The notes under the pieces are model-generated. The model was not told the origin of the DNA, made no database searches, and was given only the letters and a program-made list of their open reading frames with translations. This document shows positions 27,198 through 35,462 of a stretch of DNA of 64,000 nucleotides, piece by piece. The position numbers were made by a program, and so were the translations under genes. Location: assembly GCF_042693015.1 (NCBI RefSeq), contig NZ_CP170544.1, forward strand, positions 3,844,001 to 3,908,000, read 5' to 3'. The stretch comes from Sphingomonas_E sp042693015 (lineage in GTDB: Bacteria; Pseudomonadota; Alphaproteobacteria; Sphingomonadales; Sphingomonadaceae). The first letter of the stretch is position 1. Each line of letters opens with the position of its first letter.

Positions 27198-28487
27198 ATT
27201 CTGCTCGATCTGATTCATACGCCGCTGCGGCTGAGCGCCGATGCCTCCCGCGTCGTGGTGCGGCCCTTCCATATTCCTGTCGATCCGGCCAATCCCGGCG
27301 CCGGCCGCGTCGGCCGGATCGTGCGCCAGGTGCTCGCACTCTGCGACGTCGACGCAGAGGCTGAACTGGCGCTGGTGCTCCGCGATTTCGAGGCGCGTCA
27401 CTGGCAAACCCGCAATGTCTTCAACCAGCGCTACGGCCAGATCGAGCAGGCGCTCAAGCTGGACGGGATGCAGATATCGCCGGTCAAGCAGCAGCTGATC
27501 GGCGCCTATTTCTGCCACGAATATAGCTATGCCGCCGCCGCGCTGATGAACCCCAGCATCGTCCCGCATCCCGACCAGTCGGGCCTGACCGAAGGATCGC
27601 AGCGGGTGATCCTGTCGCTGCGGGCGGTGGGCGAAGGCCATATCAGCTCGATCGCCTTTCGCGAGGGCATCCTTTCGCCCGGCATGCATTTCGAGCTGGC
27701 GCCGGAACCGCCCTTCTGCACCACAGCCGGAGCCGAGCCCGGCGATCCCGCCCCCAATGGAGCGGTGCAGATCCACCGCCAGGCGGATTCGACCATTTCG
27801 GGCACATTGATCTTCCCGATCACCGCCGCGCAGAGCAGCGGGGTCGAGGATTTGCGGCTGGTCCATTTCACCCACGACAATGGCCAGGTCGAATGGATCG
27901 GCACCTACACCGCTTATGATGGCCGCTCGATCCGGTCCGAATTCCTCCGCACCCATGATTTCCGCACCTTCCGCATGGAAGCGATCGAAGGCACGGCCGC
28001 GCGCAACAAGGGGATGGCTTTGTTTCCGCGCACGATCGGCGGCCAATATATGATGATCGGCCGGCAGGACGGCGAGAATCTGTTCCTCATCAAATCCGAC
28101 CGGATCGACCATTGGGACGAAGGCGAAATCCTGCTCACGCCCCATTATCCGTGGGAGATGGTGCAGATCGGCAATTGTGGCGCACCGATCGAGCTGGATG
28201 AAGGCTGGCTGCTCCTCACCCATGGCGTCGGCGCGATGCGCAAATATTCGATCGGCGCGGTGCTGCTCGATAAGGATGATCCGTCGAAGATCATCGGCCG
28301 CACCGTGCAGCCCTTGCTGTCGGCTGCGGACGAGGATCGCGAGGGCTATGTTCCGAACGTGGTCTATACCTGCGGCGCGCTGCTCCACGGCGACCTGCTC
28401 TTCCTGCCCTATGGCGTTGCCGACAGCTCGGTCGCCTTCGCCTTCGTGCCGATTCAGACCTTGCTTGCGGCCATGGCCCCGGATTGA
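27198..28487 (+). CDS. GH130 family glycoside phosphorylase, probably starting at AUU
   Basis: A 429-residue protein of the GH130 (mannosyl phosphorylase) type, with NPSIVPHPDQSG, FNQRYGQIEQ, ARNKGMALFPRTIGGQYMMIGRQD and NCGAPIELDEGWLLLTHGVG. Such enzymes phosphorolyse beta-mannosides to mannose 1-phosphate. No ATG, GTG or TTG lies in frame between a stop at 27189-27191 and GTG at 27255. The best ribosome binding site, AGGAG (27184-27188), sits nine bases before ATT (27198). The translation from there, ILLDLIHTPLRLSADASRVVVRPF, continues smoothly into family-like sequence. If GTG 27255 is used, the protein has 410 residues. Confidence 0.85.
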   Translation: MLLDLIHTPLRLSADASRVVVRPFHIPVDPANPGAGRVGRIVRQVLALCDVDAEAELALVLRDFEARHWQTRNVFNQRYGQIEQALKLDGMQISPVKQQLIGAYFCHEYSYAAAALMNPSIVPHPDQSGLTEGSQRVILSLRAVGEGHISSIAFREGILSPGMHFELAPEPPFCTTAGAEPGDPAPNGAVQIHRQADSTISGTLIFPITAAQSSGVEDLRLVHFTHDNGQVEWIGTYTAYDGRSIRSEFLRTHDFRTFRMEAIEGTAARNKGMALFPRTIGGQYMMIGRQDGENLFLIKSDRIDHWDEGEILLTPHYPWEMVQIGNCGAPIELDEGWLLLTHGVGAMRKYSIGAVLLDKDDPSKIIGRTVQPLLSAADEDREGYVPNVVYTCGALLHGDLLFLPYGVADSSVAFAFVPIQTLLAAMAPD

Positions 28488-28557
28488 TGACTTTGATCCG
28501 CCGGGTGTATCCCAGCGACCGGCGATAAGGATCAAGGTCTCGAAAAGGGCAGCCAGC

Positions 28558-29988
28558 ATGAAACTTACCCATTTCATCAATGGCGTCGAGGTCGAGGCGG
28601 ATACCCCCTTCGACAGCGTCAATCCGTCCGACACCAATGATGTGGTCGCGAGTTATCCGGCTGGCGGCGACGCGGAGGTGGCGGCTGCGGTCGAAGCCGC
28701 AAAGGCCGCGCAGCCCGCTTGGGCCGCCGCGTCGCCCGAGCTGCGCGCCGACCTGCTCGACAAGGTGGGCGCGACGCTGATGGTGCGCGCGGCCGAGCTT
28801 GGCAAATTGCTGGCGCGCGAGGAGGGCAAGACGCGCGCCGAAGCGACCGGCGAGGTGATGCGCGCCGCGCGCATCTTCCGCTATTTCGGCGGGGAGGCGC
28901 TGCGCCGCCATGGTCAGACGCTGGAATCGACCCGGCCCGGCCTCGATGTCTCGACCTATCGCGAGGCGGTCGGCGTCTATGGGCTGATCACCCCCTGGAA
29001 CTTCCCGATCGCGATCCCCGCCTGGAAGACGGCACCGGCGCTCGCCTTCGGCAATGCCGTGGTGCTGAAGCCGGCCAATCCGACGCCGGCGATCGCCCAT
29101 GCGCTGGCAATGATCATCCATGAATGCGGCGCGCCGGCCGGCGTGTTCAACATGGTGCTCGGCCAGGGCGGGGTCGGATCGGCACTGGTCGACCATCCCG
29201 ATGTCGCCGGCATATCCTTCACCGGATCGCAGGGGGTGGGCGCGAAGGTCGGCATGGCCGCGATGGCGCGGCAGGCGCGGGTGCAGCTTGAGATGGGCGG
29301 CAAGAACCCGCTGGTCGTCCTCGCCGATGCCGATCTCGACCGCGCCGTCGCCATCGCGCTCGACGGCGGCTTCTTTCAGACCGGGCAGCGCTGCACCGCT
29401 TCGAGCCGGGTGATCGTCGAGGATGCGATCCACGATCGCTTCGTCGCAGCGCTCGCCGAAAAAGCGAAGGCGCTGAAGGTCGGCCCGGCGCTTGATCCGG
29501 CGACACAGGTCGGCCCGGCGTCGAGCGAGACGCAGTTCGAGCAGAATCTGCGCTATGTCGGGATCGCGACGGGCGAAGGCGGGCGGCTGGTGACGGGCGG
29601 CGAGCGGCTGAGCCTCGCGACGCCGGGCTATTTCATGAGCCCTGCGGTGATCGCCGACACCAATCCCGACATGCGGATCAACAATGAGGAAGTGTTCGGC
29701 CCCGTCGTCTCGACGATCCGTGTCGGCAATTATGACGAGGCGCTGGAGATCGCCAATCGCGGCAATTTCGGGCTGTCGGCGGGGATCGTCACGACATCGC
29801 TGAAACATGCGCGGGATTTCCGGAGGAAGGTGCGGGCCGGCATGGTGATGGTCAATCTGCCGACTGCGGGGGTCGACTATCATGTGCCGTTCGGGGGGAC
29901 CCGCGGCTCGAGCTATGGCGCGCGCGAGCAGGGCTTTGCGGCGGTCGAATTCTACACCCAGATCAAGACGGTCTATGTGGGTGATTGA
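28558..29988 (+). CDS. NAD(P)-dependent aldehyde dehydrogenase, probably alpha-ketoglutarate semialdehyde dehydrogenase
   Basis: A 476-residue ALDH-superfamily enzyme. Asn148 lies in TPWNFP, the base Glu245 in LEMGGKNP and the nucleophile Cys279 in QTGQRCTASSR; the NAD-binding FTGSQGVG is at 221-228. The ATG at 28558 has AAAGGG upstream. The sequence type and the place next to uxaC suggest oxidation of 2-oxoglutarate semialdehyde, the last step of oxidative uronate or pentose degradation. The exact substrate is an inference. An open frame reaching back into the GH130 gene is spurious. Confidence 0.85.
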   Translation: MKLTHFINGVEVEADTPFDSVNPSDTNDVVASYPAGGDAEVAAAVEAAKAAQPAWAAASPELRADLLDKVGATLMVRAAELGKLLAREEGKTRAEATGEVMRAARIFRYFGGEALRRHGQTLESTRPGLDVSTYREAVGVYGLITPWNFPIAIPAWKTAPALAFGNAVVLKPANPTPAIAHALAMIIHECGAPAGVFNMVLGQGGVGSALVDHPDVAGISFTGSQGVGAKVGMAAMARQARVQLEMGGKNPLVVLADADLDRAVAIALDGGFFQTGQRCTASSRVIVEDAIHDRFVAALAEKAKALKVGPALDPATQVGPASSETQFEQNLRYVGIATGEGGRLVTGGERLSLATPGYFMSPAVIADTNPDMRINNEEVFGPVVSTIRVGNYDEALEIANRGNFGLSAGIVTTSLKHARDFRRKVRAGMVMVNLPTAGVDYHVPFGGTRGSSYGAREQGFAAVEFYTQIKTVYVGD

Positions 29989-30059
29989 GAGCCAGGTTTA
30001 GACAGAATCCATGGTGAAGAGCATCTGGCGCTGACCGGATAATCCGCGCTATCAGGTTA

Positions 30060-30075
30060 TTGACACCGGTATCAA
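30060..30075. promoter_or_regulatory. LacI/GntR-like palindromic operator before uxaC
   Basis: TTGACACC and GGTATCAA form a 16-bp inverted repeat with one mismatch and an ACCGGT centre, the look of LacI-family sugar operators in sphingomonads and Caulobacter. A GATAAT -10-like box at 30038-30043 would place the transcription start just before it, so binding would block uxaC. The regulator gene is not in the window. Confidence 0.5.
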
Positions 30076-30086
30076 TGAGTCGCGTC

Positions 30087-31502
30087 ATGGCTAAATCACT
30101 TCGCCTCCATCCCGACCGCCTTTTCCCCGCCGACGAGCGCACCCGCGCGATCGCCCGTGCGCTGTACGAACCGATCCGCGACCTGCCGATCATCAGCCCG
30201 CACGGCCACACCGATCCGGCCTGGTTCGCTTATGACGAGCCCTTCGCCGACCCCGCGCAATTGCTGATCGTGCCCGATCATTATGTGTTCCGCATGCTCT
30301 ACAGCCAGGGCATCGGCCTCGACACGCTGGGCGTACCGACGGTGGACGGTAGTGCGACGGCCGGCGATCCGCGCGCGATCTGGCGGCTGCTGGCGGAACA
30401 TTATCATCTGTTCCGCGGCACGCCCTCGCGCGCCTGGCTCGACTGGGTATTCGCCGAAATTTTCGGGATCGAGGTGCGGCTGGAGCCTGCCACCGCCGAC
30501 CATTATTATGATGTGATCGATGCGGCGCTGAAGACGCCCGCCTTCCGGCCCCGCGCCTTGTTCGAGCGGTTCAACATCGAGGCGATCGCGACGACCGAGA
30601 GCCCGATCGACCCGCTCGAACATCATCGCGCGATCCGCGACAGCGGCTGGGCCGGCCGTGTGATCACGGCCTATCGCCCCGATCCGGTGATGGACCCCGA
30701 GAATCCGGGCTTTGCCGATAATCTGATCCGCTTCGGCGAAATCGCGCGCGAGGACGTTTCGACCTATGCTGGCTATCTGCGCGCGCATCAGAACCGCCGG
30801 GCCTATTTCCGCGAGGCTGGGGCGACTTCGACCGACCATGGCCATCCGAGCGCCCGCACCGCCAATCTGGGCCATGCCGACGCCGAGGCACTTTATGCCA
30901 AAGTGCGCGCCGGCGCGGTGACGCCTGCCGAGGCCGAGCTGTTCCGCGCCCAGATGCTGACCGAAATGGCGCGGATGAGCCTGGACGACGGCATGGTGAT
31001 GCAGATCCATCCCGGCGTGCATCGCAGCCACAATCCCGCGCTTGCCGCCCGCTTCGGCCGCGACAAGGGCGCCGATATTCCGATCCCCACCGGTTATGTC
31101 GAGGCGCTGAAGCCGCTGCTCGACGCCTATGGTAATGAGCGCGATCTGACGATCATTCTCTTCACGCTCGACGAGACGAGCTATGCGCGTGAACTGGCGC
31201 CGCTGGCGGGCCATTATCCCGCGCTGCGCCTCGGCCCGCCCTGGTGGTTCCACGACAGCCCGGAAGGGATGCGCCGGTTCCGCGAGCAGGTGACGGAGAC
31301 TGCCGGCTTCTACAACACGGTCGGCTTCAACGACGACACCCGCGCCTTCCTGTCGATCCCCGCGCGGCATGATGTCGCGCGGCGGATGGATTGCGCATTC
31401 CTCGCTCGGCTGGTCGCCGAACATCGGCTGGAGGAGGATGAGGCGCACGAGGTGGCGCGCGCGCTGGCTTATGATCTGGTGAAGAAGGCGTATCGGTTGT
31501 GA
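30087..31502 (+). CDS. uxaC: Glucuronate isomerase
   Basis: A 471-residue enzyme converting D-glucuronate to D-fructuronate (and galacturonate to tagaturonate). Family motifs: LFPADERTRAIARALYE, the metal-binding region PIISPHGHTDPAWF, TTESPIDPLEHH and MQIHPGVHRSHNP. The ATG at 30087 gives the usual length; ATG at 30075 overlaps the operator. It is the first gene of a uronate block that continues with the fructuronate reductase-like enzyme, although a miniature repeat element separates them. Confidence 0.95.
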   Translation: MAKSLRLHPDRLFPADERTRAIARALYEPIRDLPIISPHGHTDPAWFAYDEPFADPAQLLIVPDHYVFRMLYSQGIGLDTLGVPTVDGSATAGDPRAIWRLLAEHYHLFRGTPSRAWLDWVFAEIFGIEVRLEPATADHYYDVIDAALKTPAFRPRALFERFNIEAIATTESPIDPLEHHRAIRDSGWAGRVITAYRPDPVMDPENPGFADNLIRFGEIAREDVSTYAGYLRAHQNRRAYFREAGATSTDHGHPSARTANLGHADAEALYAKVRAGAVTPAEAELFRAQMLTEMARMSLDDGMVMQIHPGVHRSHNPALAARFGRDKGADIPIPTGYVEALKPLLDAYGNERDLTIILFTLDETSYARELAPLAGHYPALRLGPPWWFHDSPEGMRRFREQVTETAGFYNTVGFNDDTRAFLSIPARHDVARRMDCAFLARLVAEHRLEEDEAHEVARALAYDLVKKAYRL

Positions 31503-31514
31503 GGGAGCACTCCG

Positions 31515-31706
31515 AAATCCTCCCCAAGCTTGCTTGGAGTGACGGGTTGGATTGCCCCCGGCAATCCAAGATCGTGCCGGGGGCACGATCGACCCGTCAC
31601 TGGGGACCGCCGGCCGCAGGCCGGTGGTGGAGGGGTAGGGCGGGACATTGCCCCTCCACCATGCTGCGCATGGTCCCCCTCCCCGAGACAAGCTCGGGGA
31701 GGATTT
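31515..31706. repeat. 192-bp hairpin-rich miniature inverted-repeat element
   Basis: The ends are inverted repeats: AAATCCTCCCCAAGCTTG (31515-31532) and CAAGCTCGGGGAGGATTT (31689-31706), matching at 17 of 18 positions. Inside, a 10-bp stem (31538-31547/31592-31601) encloses two 9-bp hairpins (31548-31568 and 31570-31590). A second unit (GGGGACC 31602-31608 / GGTCCCC 31672-31678) encloses more hairpins, including GGTGGAGGGG/CCCCTCCACC. No reading frame is present. It resembles the dispersed intergenic repeats I associate with sphingomonad genomes; copy number cannot be checked here. Confidence 0.8.
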
Positions 31707-31707
31707 G

Positions 31708-33174
31708 ATGGAGCGCCTCTCAAACAAAACTCTCCCCACACTCCCCACCAACGTCCCTCGCCCCACTTACGACCGCCAGGCCATCACCACCGGCGTCGTC
31801 CATCTGGGCATCGGTGCTTTCCACCGTGCGCATCAGGCGAGTTATTTCGACGCGGCACTGCGTTCGGGCGACCGGCGCTGGGGGATTACAGCCGCATCGC
31901 TTCGCTCGACCGCGGTGCGCGAGCAGATGGCGCCGCAGGACGGGCTCTATTCGCTGGTCGTGCGTGATGGCAGCAACGAACAGATCCGCGTGATCGGCGC
32001 CGTCCGTGACGTGCTGGTGGCGCCCGAAGATCCGGCCCGGCTGGTGTCGGCGCTCGCCAGCGCGGACACGCATATCGCGACGCTGACGGTGACCGAGAAG
32101 GGCTACAAGCTCGATCCCGCGACGGGCGCGCTGCTGATCGACGACGCGGATGTCGCGGCCGACCTCGCCAGCCTGGAGCGCCCGCGCACCGCGCCCGGAT
32201 TTCTGGTGGCGGCGCTTGCACAAAGGCGTGCGGCAGGATTGCAGCCGTTCACCGCTATGTCCTGCGACAATCTGCCGCACAATGGCTCGCGCCTGCGCGA
32301 TGCGGTGCTGGCGATCGCGGCGCATCACGATCCTCGCCTGCGCGACTGGATCGCCGAGCATGGCGCCTTCCCGGAGACGATGATCGACCGCATCGTCCCC
32401 GCCACCCAGCCGGCCGACATAACCGCACTCGCCGAACGGCTGCGGGTCGAGGACCGCGCGATGGTGAAGGCCGAGCCCTTCAGCCAATGGGTGATCGAGG
32501 ATCGCTTCGCCGGCGAGCGGCCGGATTTTGCGGGGCTAGGCGCCCAGCTCACCAATTCTGTTGCCCCCTGGGAGGAGGCGAAGTTGCGTCTGTTGAACGG
32601 TGCGCATTCGGGCATCGCCTATCTGGGCGGGCTTGCCGGTGTGGAGTTCGTCCACCAGTTCGTCGCGCTCGATCCGGGCCGCGCCTTTGTGGAAGGGCTG
32701 TGGGATGAAGCCGCGACCACCTTGTCCCCACCTTCGGGGCTGAACATCGCCGCTTATCGCGAAGCGCTGATGAGCCGCTTCGCCAATCCCTCACTCCAGC
32801 ACCGCACCCGCCAGATCGCGATGGACGGATCGCAGAAGCTGCCGCAGCGGCTGCTGAGCCCGATCATGGCCCGGCTGGAGCGCGGTTTGCCGATCGAGCG
32901 GATGGCGCTGGCGGTGGCGGCGTGGATGCGCTGGCAGAGCGGCCGCGACGATGCTGGCAACAGCTTCGTCGTCGACGATCCGCTGGCCGCGATCACCGCC
33001 GCGCGCCTCGCCGGCGCCCTGTCGCCCGAGGACCAGGTGGCCGCGCTCCTGACCGTGGACGCGGTCTTTCCGCCCCGGCTCGCTGCCGATCAGGGCTTCC
33101 GAACAATCCTCAACCGCCATATGCGGGCATTGGCCGAACATGGCGCGCTGGCGACGTTGAAGGGTGTCCGATGA
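31708..33174 (+). CDS. Mannitol dehydrogenase family oxidoreductase, probably D-fructuronate reductase
   Basis: A 488-residue polyol dehydrogenase of the long-chain family that includes UxuB, UxaB and MtlK. The Rossmann motif is VVHLGIGAFHRAHQA (N-terminal), followed by VTEKGYKLDP, SCDNLPHNGS and the catalytic lysine region in EEAKLRLLNGAHSGIAYLGGL. After uxaC it most likely reduces fructuronate to D-mannonate, but mannitol cannot be excluded. The ribosome binding site GGGGAGGA lies in the end of the repeat element just upstream. The stop overlaps the esterase start (ATGA). Confidence 0.88.
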   Translation: MERLSNKTLPTLPTNVPRPTYDRQAITTGVVHLGIGAFHRAHQASYFDAALRSGDRRWGITAASLRSTAVREQMAPQDGLYSLVVRDGSNEQIRVIGAVRDVLVAPEDPARLVSALASADTHIATLTVTEKGYKLDPATGALLIDDADVAADLASLERPRTAPGFLVAALAQRRAAGLQPFTAMSCDNLPHNGSRLRDAVLAIAAHHDPRLRDWIAEHGAFPETMIDRIVPATQPADITALAERLRVEDRAMVKAEPFSQWVIEDRFAGERPDFAGLGAQLTNSVAPWEEAKLRLLNGAHSGIAYLGGLAGVEFVHQFVALDPGRAFVEGLWDEAATTLSPPSGLNIAAYREALMSRFANPSLQHRTRQIAMDGSQKLPQRLLSPIMARLERGLPIERMALAVAAWMRWQSGRDDAGNSFVVDDPLAAITAARLAGALSPEDQVAALLTVDAVFPPRLAADQGFRTILNRHMRALAEHGALATLKGVR

Positions 33175-34397
33175 TCAAGCGGGTATTGATTGCCGTCCTG
33201 TCGCTGGCCATCGCGACCAGCCCGGCGGGTGCGGCGCGCGATCCGAAATGGATCGGCAGCTGGGCCGCCGCGCAGCAGATCCCCGACGAGCGCAATGCGC
33301 TGGATGCCGCGGACATGCGCGACGTGACCTTGCGCCAAACGGTGCGGCTGTCGGCGGGCGGCGATCGTATCCGGTTGCGGCTTTCCAACAGCTTCGGCAC
33401 CGCGCCGCTGCGTTTCTCGCGCGTGTATGTCGCGCTCGGAGAAGCGGGATCGGCGCGGATCGACACCGCCAGCGGCCGCCCCGTCACCTTTTCCGGCCGG
33501 ACCGAAGTGACGGTGCCGGCGGGCGCCACCTATCTTTCCGATCCCGTGGCGCTGAAGGCCGGCCCGCTCGCCAGCGTCACCGTCAGCTTCCATCTGCCCG
33601 AGGCCCCGGCCCAGCAGAGCGCGCATACGGCATCGATCGCCACATCCTTCATCGCCCGCGGCAATCAGGTGGATGCCGCCGACCTGCCCGGCGCGAAGCA
33701 GGTGGATCGCTGGTATCAGCTCGCCGGCGTGGACGTGGAGGCGGATCGGGGCGCCGCGATCGTCGCCTTGGGGGATTCGATCACCGACGGTATCGGCGCG
33801 ACCAATGACGCGAATAATCGCTGGCCGGACGTGCTGGCGGAACGGCTGCAGGCATCGGTGCGGACGGGGCATCTGGCGGTGCTGAACCAGGGGATCAGCG
33901 GCAACCGCCTGCTGGCGGACGGCACCGGCCCCAACGCGCTCGCCCGGCTCGATCGCGACGTGCTGGCCCAGCCGGGCGTGCGTTACCTGATCGTGCTGGA
34001 AGGCGTGAACGATCTCGGCAATCTTTCCCGCGACGGCAATGCCACGCCGGAAGTGCGTGCCGACCGCGTCCACCGCATGATCGCGGCCTATGGCCAGATC
34101 ATCGAGCGCGCCCGCGCCCGCGGCATCCGCGTGATCGGCGCCACCATCCTGCCTTATGGCGCCTTCGCTTATTACCGTCCCGATGCGGCAGCCGAGGCCG
34201 ATCGCCAGACCATCAACCGCTGGATCCGCGCCAAGGGCAATTTCGACGCCGTGGTGGATTTCGACGCGGTGGTGCGCGACCCCAACAAACCCGATCGGCT
34301 GCGCGCCGATTATGACTCGGGCGACGGCATCCACCCGTCGGCCGCCGGCTATCGCGCGATGGGCGAGGCGATCCCCGTGACCTTGTTCAAGGATTGA
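33171..34397 (+). CDS. Secreted SGNH/GDSL-family hydrolase
   Basis: A 408-residue protein with a signal peptide (residues 1-21, SPAGAARDP). The SGNH core starts at residue 194: block I is ALGDSITDG with Ser203, the Asn block is LEGVNDLG, and the final Asp-His pair is in SGDGIHPSAAGY. The first 190 residues form a beta-rich N-terminal domain. Relatives deacetylate plant polysaccharides. Next to uronate genes, pectin or glucuronoxylan ester hydrolysis is a reasonable guess. It is translationally coupled to the reductase gene. Confidence 0.87.
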   Translation: MIKRVLIAVLSLAIATSPAGAARDPKWIGSWAAAQQIPDERNALDAADMRDVTLRQTVRLSAGGDRIRLRLSNSFGTAPLRFSRVYVALGEAGSARIDTASGRPVTFSGRTEVTVPAGATYLSDPVALKAGPLASVTVSFHLPEAPAQQSAHTASIATSFIARGNQVDAADLPGAKQVDRWYQLAGVDVEADRGAAIVALGDSITDGIGATNDANNRWPDVLAERLQASVRTGHLAVLNQGISGNRLLADGTGPNALARLDRDVLAQPGVRYLIVLEGVNDLGNLSRDGNATPEVRADRVHRMIAAYGQIIERARARGIRVIGATILPYGAFAYYRPDAAAEADRQTINRWIRAKGNFDAVVDFDAVVRDPNKPDRLRADYDSGDGIHPSAAGYRAMGEAIPVTLFKD

Positions 34398-34511
34398 TGG
34401 CGTAATCTTAGCGTAAAGCGCCACGCTTCGATCGCAGGACTCCGAGCGCGCGGCCATGATTGCCGCCGGCTTCCCACGCAGACATGTTCCGCAGCCGGAA
34501 GGAGCCCGATC

Positions 34512-35363
34512 ATGGCCGCAACTCTCGAACGGCTGGATGGCCGTATCGCCCTCGTCACCGGCGCAACGCAGGGGATTGGTCGGGCCATCGCCCAGCGGCT
34601 GGCGTCATTGGGCGCAGATGTGATCGTCACCGCGTCCGGCCGCGATCCCGACAAGCTTGCCGAAACCGTGGGATTGATCGCGGCGGCGGGCCGCCGTGCC
34701 CACAGCATCGCCGTCGACCTGACCGATGCGGCGGCGCGGGCGGACCTGATCGATCGGGCCGAGAGCGCGCTGGGTCCGATCCACATCCTCGTCAACAATG
34801 CGGCGAGCGCCGGCGCCTTCGCGCCGCTCAGCAAGATCGACCTGCCGGCACGACGGGCCGCGTTCGAGGTCAATGTCCATGCGCCGGTCGATCTGATCCA
34901 GGCGGCATTGCCGGCGATGCGCGCGGCGGGCTGGGGGCGCATCCTCAACATCACATCGGAAACCGTGACGCAGCCGCCCATCCCTTATGCGACGCCGCCC
35001 AAATATATTCACGGGCTCGTCGCTTATGGTGCATCCAAGGCCGCACTCGATCGCGTCACGCGCGGGCTGGCGGCGGAGCTTCATGGTACGGGCATCCACG
35101 TCAACGCGGTCAAACCCTATAAGATCTGTGCGTCCGAAAACGCGCTCGCGCTCGCCCGCGCAACCCTGCCGCGCAATCCGGACTGGATCGAAGGCGTCGA
35201 GATGATGGCCGAGGCCTCGGCGATCCTGATCGCATCCTCGCTGACCGGCGTGGTCGCCAACAGCCGAGAGGTGCTGGCGATGACCCAGTCGCCGCTCTAT
35301 TCGCTGGATGGTTCCGCCGTGATCGGCGACTGGGCGACCATCCCGGAACTCCCCGACGTTTGA
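34512..35363 (+). CDS. Short-chain dehydrogenase/reductase
   Basis: A 283-residue classical SDR. The NAD(P) motif is TGATQGIG near residues 16-23, the structural motif VNNAAS near 95, the active-site serine in NITSE, and YGASK follows a short proline-rich insertion (QPPIPYATPPKYIHG). It has a good ribosome binding site (AAGGAG). The substrate is unknown. It is in line with the uronate genes but 114 bases away, so it may have its own promoter. Confidence 0.85.
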   Translation: MAATLERLDGRIALVTGATQGIGRAIAQRLASLGADVIVTASGRDPDKLAETVGLIAAAGRRAHSIAVDLTDAAARADLIDRAESALGPIHILVNNAASAGAFAPLSKIDLPARRAAFEVNVHAPVDLIQAALPAMRAAGWGRILNITSETVTQPPIPYATPPKYIHGLVAYGASKAALDRVTRGLAAELHGTGIHVNAVKPYKICASENALALARATLPRNPDWIEGVEMMAEASAILIASSLTGVVANSREVLAMTQSPLYSLDGSAVIGDWATIPELPDV

Positions 35364-35462
35364 CCCGTCCTAGGGTGTCGAGACCGCCAGTTTAGAGGGT
35401 TTTTCCCGATACAGGGGCGAACGCCCGCCGATTAGGATCAGGCGATCCATCGGGAGGGCAAC

